DNA from: an uncultured beta proteobacterium
Lineage (GTDB): Bacteria > Pseudomonadota > Gammaproteobacteria > Burkholderiales > SG8-41
Length of the DNA stretch: 50,629 nucleotides
NCBI GenBank assembly: GCA_903889565.1
Contig: CAISYC010000039.1
Location: 1 to 50,629 of the forward strand
Direction: 5' to 3'
The notes under the pieces were generated by a model. It was not told where the DNA came from, did no database searches, and worked only from the letters and a program-made list of their open reading frames with translations. The translations under genes were made by a program, and so were the position numbers. Shown piece after piece: positions 7,650 through 15,502 of the stretch. Each line of letters opens with the position of its first letter. Within the stretch, counting starts at the first letter, position 1.

Positions 7650-7683
7650 ACGTTAAACACGCGCAGTTACAGCGCGGTGAAGA
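7650..7683 (-). promoter_or_regulatory. PhoB-box-like repeat and -10 upstream of the OlsB-type gene
   Basis: At 7666-7683 the minus strand reads TCTTCAC-CGCG-CTGTAAC, a 7-4-7 arrangement. Ten bases downstream is a possible -10 (TAACGT, 7650-7655). The CACCGCGCTGTAA core is shared with the box upstream of the Mpo1-like gene. It ends 46 bases before the start codon. Confidence 0.45.
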
Positions 7684-7766
7684 AAATCTTGCGAAATGGT
7701 TAAGCGGCGCCTTGAAAGGGCCGTCCGGATCGCAAAAAATCCGTGGCAGGCACGCCGCGAATTGCC

Positions 7767-7772
7767 TATACT
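7767..7772 (+). promoter_or_regulatory. Possible -10 element of ppx
   Basis: TATACT is a good sigma-70 -10 hexamer, 81 bases before the ppx ATG; a weak -35 (GTGGCA, 7743-7748) lies 18 bases upstream. A TTGTCAC lies nearer the gene (7816-7822) but has no partner unit at 11-bp spacing, so I do not claim a PhoB box here. Confidence 0.35.
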
Positions 7773-7853
7773 TGTAACCATCGTGAAAACGCGTGATTCA
7801 ACAGATTTTGTCACTGCGTACCGTCTGTTTTGCGGCGGGGAGTTTTAGCCGAA

Positions 7854-9374
7854 ATGGCGGTCTACTCCACACTTGCCGCGGTCGATCTCGGTTCGAATTC
7901 CTTCCATCTGCAGGTCGCGCGCGCCGTCGGTGACCAGATTTATCCACTCGATTCCCTGCGCGAGCCGATCCGGCTCGGCGCCGGCCTGAATCGCGAAAAG
8001 CGGCTCGATGAGGAATCGCAGCAGCGCGCACTCGATTGTCTGAAGCGTTTCGGCGAGCGCCTGCGCGGCTTCGACCGCCATGCGGTGCGCGCGGTCGGCA
8101 CCAATACGCTGCGGGTGGCGAAAAATTCCGCGGCCTTCCTGAAGCAGGCGCAGGCGGCGCTCGGATTTCCGATCGAGGTCGTCGCCGGCCGCGAAGAGGC
8201 GCGCCTGATCTATCTCGGCGTTTCGCACAGCCTGCCGGTCTCAGTGGACAAGCGGCTGGTCGTCGATATCGGCGGCGGTTCCACCGAGTTCATCATCGGC
8301 CGCGCGTTCAAGCCCCTGCGCCTGGACAGCACCTACATGGGTTGCGTCAGCTACAGCCGCAAATATTTCGACGACGGCAGGATCACCAAGGGCGCGATGA
8401 AGCGCGCCGAACTGGCGGCGCGCAACGAATTGCAGACGCTGACTGCCGGATTCGCGCGCGGCAACTGGCAGGAGGCCTACGGTTCGTCGGGCACGGCGCG
8501 CGCACTGGCGGAAATTCTGCAACTGAACGGTTTCAGCGACGGCGCCATTACCGCCGACGGGCTCGAAATGCTGCGCGCCGCGATGATACGCGCCGGCAAT
8601 ATCGAGGTGCTGGATCTCAAGGGCCTGAAGAGCGACCGCCGGCCAGTGATTGCCGGCGGCCTCGCCATCATGAGCGCGGTGCTCGCCGAACTCGGCATTG
8701 AATCGATGGGCGTGGCGGGCGGCGCGATGCGCCAGGGCATACTGTACGATCTGCTCGGCCGCACCCAACATCACGATATGCGCGACGTCACGGTTTCGCA
8801 GTTCATGCAGCGCTATCATGTCGATTCGCGGCAGGCGCGGCGCGTCGCCGCGCTGGCGGTCGATTTGTTTGCGTTGTTCACGCAGGCCGACGAAAGCCCC
8901 GACGACACTGCGCCGCAGTACCTGGCGTGGGCGGCAAAACTGCACGAGATCGGAATATCGGTGGCCTACAGCGGGTATCACCGCCATTCCGCTTACATCG
9001 TGCAGAATGCCGACATGCCGGGTTTTTCAAAGATGGAACAGGCGCAGTTGTCGATGCTGCTGCTAGGTCATCGCCGCACTTTGCGCAAATTGTTTGCCGG
9101 CGGCGAGACCGCAATCGACTGGCGCATGGTGATGGCGCTGCGGCTGGCGGCGTTGATGCTGCGCAACCGTGCCGACATAGAACGCCCGCCGATAGTCGCC
9201 AAGGCCGGCAACCGCAGCCTGCGTCTCGATATCGATCGCGACTGGCTGGCGCGCAATCCGCTGACCGTCACCGCGCTCGAAGAAGAGGTCGAGGAGTGGA
9301 ATGCGACCGATTACCGGCTCGATATCCGTACGCTGCGCGAACCTGAAAACGCGCCGGAGGCGCAGGCCGCCTGA
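7854..9374 (+). CDS. ppx: Exopolyphosphatase (Ppx/GppA family)
   Basis: The 506-residue protein removes terminal phosphate from polyphosphate (and may act on pppGpp as GppA relatives do). It has the actin-like ATPase fold: phosphate-1 loop AAVDLGSNSFHLQVARA at the N-terminus, the VGTNTLRVAKN segment near 90, the catalytic Glu region AGREEARLIYLGVSHSL near 115, and phosphate-2 loop VVDIGGGSTEFIIG near 137. An HD-like C-terminal domain follows (LHEIGISVAYSGYHRHSAYIVQNADMPGFS split over 365-395). ATG 7854 with GGGGAG upstream was preferred to an in-frame TTG at 7830. It converges with ppk at 26 bases, the usual pairing of polyphosphate breakdown and synthesis. Confidence 0.93.
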   Translation: MAVYSTLAAVDLGSNSFHLQVARAVGDQIYPLDSLREPIRLGAGLNREKRLDEESQQRALDCLKRFGERLRGFDRHAVRAVGTNTLRVAKNSAAFLKQAQAALGFPIEVVAGREEARLIYLGVSHSLPVSVDKRLVVDIGGGSTEFIIGRAFKPLRLDSTYMGCVSYSRKYFDDGRITKGAMKRAELAARNELQTLTAGFARGNWQEAYGSSGTARALAEILQLNGFSDGAITADGLEMLRAAMIRAGNIEVLDLKGLKSDRRPVIAGGLAIMSAVLAELGIESMGVAGGAMRQGILYDLLGRTQHHDMRDVTVSQFMQRYHVDSRQARRVAALAVDLFALFTQADESPDDTAPQYLAWAAKLHEIGISVAYSGYHRHSAYIVQNADMPGFSKMEQAQLSMLLLGHRRTLRKLFAGGETAIDWRMVMALRLAALMLRNRADIERPPIVAKAGNRSLRLDIDRDWLARNPLTVTALEEEVEEWNATDYRLDIRTLREPENAPEAQAA

Positions 9375-9399
9375 CCGCCTTGTTGCGCGCCGACGGCGT

Positions 9400-11484
9400 T
9401 CAGGCGCCGGTTTTTGCCGCGAGCAGATCCAGCAATATGTTTTGCGCGTGACCGGCGCGGCCGCGCTTGCCCTTGTGGAAACGATATTGTCCGTCAGCGC
9501 CCATTTCCCAGGCTTCGATGTCGCGGCCGAGGTAGGGATTAAGCCCCTCGCGCAGCACGCGTCGCTTCAGGCGCGGCTCCAGCACCGGAAAACAGATCTC
9601 AATGCGGCGGAAGAAGTTGCGGTCCATCCAGTCGGCGCTCGACAGATAGACGTCCTCGGCACCGCCGTTGTGAAAATAAAACACGCGGCTGTGTTCGAGA
9701 AACCGTCCCAGTACCGAGCGCACGCGGATGTTGTCCGACACGCCGGGCAGTCCGGGGCGCAGGGCGCAGACGCCGCGCACAATGAGGTCGATGCTGACGC
9801 CGGCCTGGGATGCGGCATACAGCGCGGCAATGATTTCCGGCTCGAGCAGCGCGTTCATGCGGGCGATGATGCGGCCCTTGCCGCCGGCGGTGGCGTTGCG
9901 CGCCTCGTTCTGGATGGCGCGGATGACGCGCTGGTGCAGGGTGAACGGCGCCTGCCACAAATGTTTGAGTTTGCTCGCCTTGCCGAGGCCGGTTAGCTGC
10001 ATGAATACTTCGTTGACGTCGGCGCAGATCTCTTCGTTGCAGGTGAACAGGCCGAAGTCCGTGTAGAGCATGGCGGTGCGCGAGTGGTAGTTGCCGGTTG
10101 ACAGGTGAACATAGCGGCGCAGCGCGCTGCCTTCGCGCCGCACCACCAGGGCCATTTTGGCATGCGTTTTGTGACCGACCACGCCGTAGATGACATGCGC
10201 GCCGGCTTCTTCGAGGCGCTGCGCCCAGTTGATATTGGCTTCTTCGTCGAAGCGCGCCATCAATTCGACCACCACCGTCACTGCCTTGCCGCTGCGCGCA
10301 GCCTGCATGAGCAATTCCATCATCGCCGACTGCGCGCCGGTGCGATAGACCGTTTGCTTGATGGCGACGACCTGCGGATCGTTGGCCGCCTGCTCAATAT
10401 AGTTGATGACCGGCGCAAAGGACTGGAATGGATGGTGCAGCAGAATGTCGCCGCGGCGGATGCAGTCAAACACGTTCGGCGTGCGCGTCAATTCGCGCGG
10501 CACGCCCTGGACCAGCGGCGGAAACTGGAGTTGCGGGCGGTCCACCTTGTTGGCGATCTGTAAAAGTCGCACCAGGTTGACCGGGCCGTTGACCTGGTAG
10601 AGGTCCTGGTCGGTGAGACCGAACTGCAGCAGCAGAGCGTCGGCGAGGCGGCGCGGGCAATTGTCGGCGACCTCAAGGCGCACGCTGTCGCCGAACTGGC
10701 GCTGCGAAAGTTCGCCCTGCAGCGCCTTGCGCAGGCTTTTGAGTTCGCGCAGTTCCTCTTCGTCGATATAGAGATCGCTGTTGCGCGTAAGCTGGAACTG
10801 GTGGCAGCCGAGCACGGTCATGCCCGGGAACAGTTCGCCGACATGCGCGTGAAGGATGGACGACAGAAACATGAAGCCGTGTTCGCAGCCGGCAACCGAA
10901 CGCGGCAGCGTGATCACGCGCGGCAGCACGCGCGGTGCCTGCACGATCGCCATGCTCGATTTGCGGCCGAAGGCGTCCTTGCCCTCCAGCTCAACCACGA
11001 AGTTGAGGCTCTTGTTGAGCAGACGCGGAAACGGATGCGAGGGATCGAGTCCCATCGGCGTCAGCACCGGCATCAGTTCGCGAAAAAAATAGTCGCGTAC
11101 CCACGCTTTTTGCGCGGTGGTCCACTTGGTCCGGCGCAGGATGCGGATGCCCTCGGCGGCCAGCTGCGGCAACACGTCGTTGTTCAATATCGCATATTGC
11201 CGTTCGACCAGCTCGCGCGTGACCTGGGCGATGCGCTTGAACACCTGATCGAGCGGCATGCCGTCCGGACCGGGCGGCGAGCCTGCAGCGATCTGCTCTT
11301 TGAGTCCGGCGACGCGGATCTCGAAGAATTCGTCGAGATTGCTGTCAACGATGCAAAGATAGCGCAGGCGTTCCAGTGCCGGCATGCGGCGGTCTTCCGC
11401 CAGTGCGAGCACACGCCGGTTGAAATCCAGCTGGCCTAGTTCACGGTTGAGATAAAGCTCTGGGGGTAGTACGGTTTTGGCCAT
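9400..11484 (-). CDS. ppk1: Polyphosphate kinase 1
   Basis: At 694 residues this is a full-length PPK1, which reversibly transfers the ATP gamma-phosphate to polyphosphate. Visible are the N-terminal ELYLNRELGQLDFNRRVL, the PVLTPMGLDPSHPFP loop, AIKQTVYRTG and the phospholipase-D-like histidine motif GVVGHKTHAKMALVVRR (near residue 440) whose histidine is autophosphorylated. The second histidine is in FLEHSRVFYFHNGG, and the C-terminus has DWMDRNFFRRIEICFPV. The start ATG 11484 begins MAKTVLPPE. An upstream PhoB-like box and -10 element suggest induction by phosphate starvation. It converges on ppx. The assignment is secure. Confidence 0.96.
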   Translation of the reverse strand: MAKTVLPPELYLNRELGQLDFNRRVLALAEDRRMPALERLRYLCIVDSNLDEFFEIRVAGLKEQIAAGSPPGPDGMPLDQVFKRIAQVTRELVERQYAILNNDVLPQLAAEGIRILRRTKWTTAQKAWVRDYFFRELMPVLTPMGLDPSHPFPRLLNKSLNFVVELEGKDAFGRKSSMAIVQAPRVLPRVITLPRSVAGCEHGFMFLSSILHAHVGELFPGMTVLGCHQFQLTRNSDLYIDEEELRELKSLRKALQGELSQRQFGDSVRLEVADNCPRRLADALLLQFGLTDQDLYQVNGPVNLVRLLQIANKVDRPQLQFPPLVQGVPRELTRTPNVFDCIRRGDILLHHPFQSFAPVINYIEQAANDPQVVAIKQTVYRTGAQSAMMELLMQAARSGKAVTVVVELMARFDEEANINWAQRLEEAGAHVIYGVVGHKTHAKMALVVRREGSALRRYVHLSTGNYHSRTAMLYTDFGLFTCNEEICADVNEVFMQLTGLGKASKLKHLWQAPFTLHQRVIRAIQNEARNATAGGKGRIIARMNALLEPEIIAALYAASQAGVSIDLIVRGVCALRPGLPGVSDNIRVRSVLGRFLEHSRVFYFHNGGAEDVYLSSADWMDRNFFRRIEICFPVLEPRLKRRVLREGLNPYLGRDIEAWEMGADGQYRFHKGKRGRAGHAQNILLDLLAAKTGA

Positions 11485-11536
11485 ATTCCATGCGGCCGGC
11501 AGACGGTCGCCGCAGGGCAGACACCAGCCGACTCCG

Positions 11537-11583
11537 ATATTGCAACGCTAGTGTAACAATATATCGACAGGCAATTGTTACAG
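11537..11583 (-). promoter_or_regulatory. ppk1 promoter: PhoB-like box, inverted repeat and -10
   Basis: On the minus strand CTGTCGA-TATA-TTGTTAC (11553-11570) has two 11-bp-spaced units, and a further CTGTAAC lies at 11577-11583. Ten bases after the box is CAATAT (11537-11542), a plausible -10. The same bases form a perfect 9-bp inverted repeat, TGTAACAAT at 11552-11560 and ATTGTTACA at 11574-11582, centred 22 bp apart, so a dimeric regulator other than PhoB is the alternative. Confidence 0.45.
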
Positions 11584-11625
11584 TCGCCGGCAAATCCCGC
11601 ACAGCCGGCTCTCCCGGGGCCGGGG

Positions 11626-12468
11626 TCAGGCGACCGGCGCTTCAGCGATCGCCACGGCGCTTGCCGCGTTGGCTTCGGCGGGATGGGTCCAGCGCACCAA
11701 TTGCATCCGGCCGTCATATTGTTCGATGATGGCGGTGCAACTGTCGACCCAGTCGCCGCAATTGATATAGGTCATGCCGTCGATGCGCTTGATCACCGGC
11801 GTGTGTATGTGTCCGCAGATCACGCCGTCCAGACCGCGTTTCTTGATGTTGCGGACAACCGAATTTTCAAAGTCGCCGATAAAGCTGACCGCGCGCAGCA
11901 CATTGCGCTTGGCGTAATCCGCGAGTGACCAGTGGCCGCTGACGCCGAGTTTGCGCCGGATCAGTGAAAGCAGGCGATTCACATGCACCAGCATGGTGTA
12001 GGAAACATCGCCAAGTATCGACGCCCAGCGGTGATAGGTGGTGACCTGGTCGTATTCGTCGCCGTGGATCAGCGCATAGCGGCGGCCGTCCGCGGCGGTG
12101 TAAACATAATCGCGCATGACCTCGATGTCGCCGAAGGAACTGCCGACATATTCGCGCAACGCTTCGTCATGGTTGCCGGGGATCAGGCAGACGCGCACGC
12201 GATGGCGCGCCTTTTTCAGAATTTTCTGCACGACGGTGTTGTGCTCGGGCGGCCAGTAGAGGCTGCGGCTCATCGCCCAGAAATCGACAATGTCGCCGAG
12301 CAGAAAGATATTCGACGGCTCGTAGGCTTTCAGGAAATCGAGCAGTTCGTCGGCGCGGCAGGCGCGCGAGCCGAGGTGGATGTCGGAGAGAAACAGCGAG
12401 CGGATTTTGCGCGGGCCTTCCGGCAGCGGCTGATTGGCGGTGGTATCCATCGCGTCAGGTGCATTCAT
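11626..12468 (-). CDS. plcP: PlcP/LpxH-type metallophosphoesterase (phospholipase C candidate)
   Basis: A 280-residue calcineurin-like phosphoesterase of COG2908. All metal ligands are visible: SDIHLG (near 28), LGDIVDFW (near 57), PGNHDE (near 97), IHGDEYD (near 135) and CGHIHTP (near 220). Annotation pipelines usually call it UDP-2,3-diacylglucosamine diphosphatase (LpxH). The ~280-residue length, the YWPPEHN and YINCGDWVDSCTA segments, and the 4-bp ATGA overlap with an Agt-type glycosyltransferase fit PlcP better. In rhizobia and marine bacteria PlcP splits phosphatidylethanolamine and phosphatidylglycerol to diacylglycerol when phosphate is low, and the partner glycosyltransferase uses the diacylglycerol. 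The assignment to PlcP rather than LpxH is inference from context. Confidence 0.72.
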   Translation of the reverse strand: MNAPDAMDTTANQPLPEGPRKIRSLFLSDIHLGSRACRADELLDFLKAYEPSNIFLLGDIVDFWAMSRSLYWPPEHNTVVQKILKKARHRVRVCLIPGNHDEALREYVGSSFGDIEVMRDYVYTAADGRRYALIHGDEYDQVTTYHRWASILGDVSYTMLVHVNRLLSLIRRKLGVSGHWSLADYAKRNVLRAVSFIGDFENSVVRNIKKRGLDGVICGHIHTPVIKRIDGMTYINCGDWVDSCTAIIEQYDGRMQLVRWTHPAEANAASAVAIAEAPVA

Positions 12469-13685
12469 GCGGAAAGGCGGTTTTCGATCGCGTTGGTGTG
12501 CGCGCGGCCGCTGATGACTTCGCGCAACGCTGCCTCGAAAATGTCATGCACCACCTCCCAGTCAATCTTTTCGGCAGTTGCGCGCGCCGCCGTCCCCAAA
12601 GCGTTTCTGCGCGACGCATTGGTGGCCACGCGCACGGCAATATTGATGAAGTCCTGCGTTTTGTCGAATGGCGCGAGCAATCCGTTTTTGCCGTCGCGAA
12701 TGTATTCGGCGGCGGCTGCATAATCGTAGGCGCAGACCGCCAGACCGCTTGCCAGCGCCTCTACCGTGACATTGCCGAAAGTTTCGGTGGTGCTCGGAAA
12801 CAAAAAGATGTCCGCCGAGGCGTAATGTTCGGCGAGTGCCTCGCCGGTCTGCATTCCGGCGAAGACGACGTCCGGGTGGCGCGCCTCCAGCGCCGGCCGC
12901 TCGGGGCCGTCGCCGACCAGCACGAGTCGCGTGTCGGGCACCGCATTGCGCATGGCATCGTACGCCTTGATCACCACCGGCAGGTTCTTTTCAGGCGCGA
13001 GGCGGCCGACGTATAACGCCACCGGCTGCTCGGGAGTCACGCCCCACTGATTACGCAAAACATTGCTGCGGCGTCGTGGTGTAAACAAACCGGTATCGAC
13101 ACCCCGCGGAACCACGCGCAGATTCAGGTAGCCGTGCCCATCGAGGCCGTCGCGCATCGACGCGGTCGGCACGATGGTGGCCTGCGATTTGTTATGAAAC
13201 CTGCGCAAATAACCCGAGATCGGTTTGCGCAGCCAGCCGATACCGTAATGGCGGCTGTAGCTGTGAAAATTCGTGTGGAAATCGGAACTGCATGGAATGC
13301 GCAGCTTGAGCGCCGCGGCCAGCGCCGAAAAGCCGAGCGGCCCTTCGGTGACGATGTGCACGATATCCGGCCGGTTGAGCGACCACAGGCGAATCAGCGC
13401 CTGTTTGGCCGGCAGGCCCATCTTGAGATTTTCGGAGCGCGGAATCGACATTCCCTTGCGCAGCACTTCCTCGAAGCGCGGCCCGGCGGCTGCAAAGTCG
13501 TTGCGGCTCTGGCGCGGGCGGATCAGCTGAATTTCGTGATTGCGCGCGCGCAGGCCCTCGATCATGCGGTGTATCGTGATGGCCACGCCGTTGATTTCGG
13601 GCGGATAGGTCTCTGTAACAACTGCGACGCGCATGCTGCGGCGGGCGGCCGGCAGTTGTTGGAAGATGATCTGCTCACTCTCCAT
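12465..13685 (-). CDS. GT4 glycosyltransferase, Agt-like, operon partner of the PlcP-like gene
   Basis: The protein has 406 residues and is a close paralogue of the one at 3860-5104, alignable over almost the whole length (VTETYPPEINGVAITIHRM, HIVTEGPLGFSALAAALKL, HSYSRHYGIGWL, LYVGRLAPEKNLPVV, TETFGNVTVEALASG). It is a GT-B retaining enzyme with the ExxE donor motif in the last of these. Its stop codon overlaps the start of the PlcP-like gene by four bases, so translation is coupled. In PlcP-Agt systems the glycosyltransferase converts diacylglycerol into glucosyl- or glucuronosyl-diacylglycerol; the sugar here is unknown. A three-unit PhoB-like box lies upstream. The family is secure; the acceptor is inferred. 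Confidence 0.82.
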   Translation of the reverse strand: MESEQIIFQQLPAARRSMRVAVVTETYPPEINGVAITIHRMIEGLRARNHEIQLIRPRQSRNDFAAAGPRFEEVLRKGMSIPRSENLKMGLPAKQALIRLWSLNRPDIVHIVTEGPLGFSALAAALKLRIPCSSDFHTNFHSYSRHYGIGWLRKPISGYLRRFHNKSQATIVPTASMRDGLDGHGYLNLRVVPRGVDTGLFTPRRRSNVLRNQWGVTPEQPVALYVGRLAPEKNLPVVIKAYDAMRNAVPDTRLVLVGDGPERPALEARHPDVVFAGMQTGEALAEHYASADIFLFPSTTETFGNVTVEALASGLAVCAYDYAAAAEYIRDGKNGLLAPFDKTQDFINIAVRVATNASRRNALGTAARATAEKIDWEVVHDIFEAALREVISGRAHTNAIENRLSA

Positions 13686-13719
13686 CTGCGGGATTCTGAT
13701 CGCCGATCGCGTATTTTCA

Positions 13720-13748
13720 ATGACGGTTGTGTGAAGCTTTGATGACGC
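13720..13748 (-). promoter_or_regulatory. PhoB-box-like triple repeat upstream of the agt-plcP operon
   Basis: On the minus strand three units, GCGTCAT, GCTTCAC and CCGTCAT, are spaced by 4 bases each (11-bp period). Matches to CTGTCAT/C are 5, 4 and 6 of 7. The box ends 35 bases before the start codon at 13685, or 46 bases if only the distal pair is used. Confidence 0.55.
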
Positions 13749-13769
13749 GTGCCGTTTTGCGCGGCCGCT

Positions 13770-14138
13770 TCACTGAAGCACGGCGAACACCCACACCGTG
13801 ACGACATTGGCGATCGACAGCAGTACTGCGGCGCTGCCGAGATCCTTGGCGCGCTTGGCCAATGCGTGGTCTTCGAGCGAGACGCGGTCGGTGACCGCTT
13901 CGATGCCGGAGTTGAGGAGTTCGACGATGAGGACGCCGAGCACGCTCGATATCATCAGGCATTTCATGGTCGCACTGACCGGAATGAATACGGCGGCCGG
14001 GATCAGGATGCTGGCGAGCAACAGTTCCTGCCGGAACGCATCTTCGTGCTTGAAGGCGGCAGCCAGCCCGTCGAAGGAGTAAAACAGCGCGTTCCATACG
14101 CGCTTGAGTCCGGTCTTGCCTTTATACGGGCTTTCCAT
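13770..14138 (-). CDS. dgkA: Diacylglycerol kinase (prokaryotic DgkA family)
   Basis: The 122-residue, three-helix membrane protein phosphorylates diacylglycerol to phosphatidic acid. The family signature is visible as ELLNSGIEAVTDRVSLEDHALAKRAKDLGSAAV, with the N-terminal amphipathic RVWNALFYSFDGLAAAFKHEDAFRQE before it (quoted in pieces of the same protein). Three hydrophobic segments lie at about residues 37-55, 57-75 and 100-120. The start was set at ATG 14138 (MESPYKGKTG), which gives the normal family length; the longer ORF upstream is rejected. The best PhoB box of the window lies 44 bases upstream. With PlcP making diacylglycerol nearby, DgkA would return part of it to the phospholipid pathway. 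Confidence 0.9.
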   Translation of the reverse strand: MESPYKGKTGLKRVWNALFYSFDGLAAAFKHEDAFRQELLLASILIPAAVFIPVSATMKCLMISSVLGVLIVELLNSGIEAVTDRVSLEDHALAKRAKDLGSAAVLLSIANVVTVWVFAVLQ

Positions 14139-14165
14139 CGCGGGGCCGTTGCGTTGAAAGCGCGC

Positions 14166-14199
14166 AGCGTACGCGCAACATGTGACAAGGCTATGACAG
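14166..14199 (-). promoter_or_regulatory. Near-perfect PhoB box and -10 upstream of dgkA
   Basis: The minus strand reads CTGTCAT-AGCC-TTGTCAC at 14182-14199: 13 of 14 unit positions match the PhoB consensus, with exact 7-4-7 spacing. Ten bases after it is TACGCT (14166-14171), a plausible -10. The start codon is 44 bases from the box. Confidence 0.7.
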
Positions 14200-14386
14200 C
14201 GCGGAAGGGGCGGGGGCCCGCATGTTATTATTGGCACCTGACGTGACGGGCCCGTTGCGGTTGTTTCGATCTGCGACGACGGCCACCAATCCCACTGATC
14301 GAGGAGTCGCAATTGACAGGATGCGGCCACGCAACCACGCCGCTGCAATGGTCGCGCATTGCAGCTGGCCGCCGGGCGCGCTCAGC

Positions 14387-15502
14387 ATGAGTGTGATCGC
14401 CGTCGAAGACGATAAAGTCCTGCGCTTTCTGCAGGTGCTGGTCGATCCGTCGACCACCGCCGAACGCATGGCAGTGTTCAAGGATTACGTCGCGCACGAT
14501 CTTGATCAGGACGCGTGGATTGCAGAAGTAAAGGCACGCCTGCCGGGCGTGTTTCCGTCGGATGTGCGGTTGATCCAATCGAAAGACGATCTGCGCGCGG
14601 CGCTGCCCGAGGCGGCGGCGCTGGTGGTCGAAAGCATGGCGATCGGCGAGGCGGAGCTCGCGCTGGCGCCGCGTCTCAAATTCATTCACAAATTCGGCAT
14701 CCGCGCCGACAACATCGATCTCGCCGCCTGCGCGCGCCGCGGCATCGCGGTGAAGACGCAGCGCCGGCGCACCAATATCGCGGTGGCCGAACACACGCTG
14801 GCGCTGATGCTCGTGCTGGCCAAACAATTGCACCGGGCGGGCGGTCGCGTCACCGAACGGCAGTTGCGCGAGCGCGGTTACATTTATCGCAAATACGACA
14901 CGCGGCACACCGGCGCCAACAACTACGGCCGTGTCGGCGGCCTGCGCGTGCTGCACGGCATGACTCTGGGCCTGCTCGGCATGGGCGAGATCGCGCGCGA
15001 AGTGGCCCCTTTGGCGCGCGCCTTCGGCCTCAATCTGCAATATCACCGGCGCAACCGTTTGCCGGCGGCGGAAGAAACGGCGCTCGGCGTGACCTTTTGC
15101 GGCTGGAACGACTTGTTCGAAACCTCCGATATCGTCAGCGTCCATGTGCCGCTGGCGCCGGAAACGCGCGGCCTCGTCGGCGCCGATGCCTTGCAGAGAA
15201 TCAAACCGGGTGCGTGGCTGGTCAACACCTCGCGCGCGGATATCGTCGAGCACGATGCATTGGTTGCCGCGCTGGCTTCGGGCCGCCTTGGTGCCGCCGC
15301 CTGCGATGTGCATTATCAGGAGCCGGTGACCGACGACGAGCCGCTGCTCCAGTTCGACAATCTGCTGCTGACGCCGCATTTTGCCGGTGGGCCGCGCCAG
15401 ACTTTGCTCATCGACATTGAAGAAATCGCATCCAATATCCAGCAGGCACTGGCGCCGTATCACAAAGCGAATGCAAACGCGCAGGGGAAAACCGCACCAT
15501 GA
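14387..15502 (+). CDS. D-2-hydroxyacid dehydrogenase (NAD-binding, D-isomer-specific family)
   Basis: About 371 residues from the ATG at 14387 (MSVIAVEDDK). It has the family layout: N-terminal substrate lobe with FIHKFGIRADNIDLAACARRGI, Rossmann domain with LGLLGMGEIAREVA (GxGxxG), the RIKPGAWLVNTSRADIVEHDAL active-site segment carrying the catalytic Arg, the Glu in YQEPVTDDEPL, and the catalytic His in LLTPHFAGG. The likely reaction is interconversion of a D-2-hydroxyacid and a 2-oxoacid. The upstream ORF extension to 14222 is low-complexity and rejected. It is the first gene of the catabolic operon and its TGA overlaps the next ATG by four bases. The substrate is not evident. Confidence 0.82.
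   Translation: MSVIAVEDDKVLRFLQVLVDPSTTAERMAVFKDYVAHDLDQDAWIAEVKARLPGVFPSDVRLIQSKDDLRAALPEAAALVVESMAIGEAELALAPRLKFIHKFGIRADNIDLAACARRGIAVKTQRRRTNIAVAEHTLALMLVLAKQLHRAGGRVTERQLRERGYIYRKYDTRHTGANNYGRVGGLRVLHGMTLGLLGMGEIAREVAPLARAFGLNLQYHRRNRLPAAEETALGVTFCGWNDLFETSDIVSVHVPLAPETRGLVGADALQRIKPGAWLVNTSRADIVEHDALVAALASGRLGAAACDVHYQEPVTDDEPLLQFDNLLLTPHFAGGPRQTLLIDIEEIASNIQQALAPYHKANANAQGKTAP

Noticed and set aside
7816-7838. PhoB box upstream of ppx
   Set aside because: TTGTCAC is present but the next similar unit is 13, not 11, bases away.
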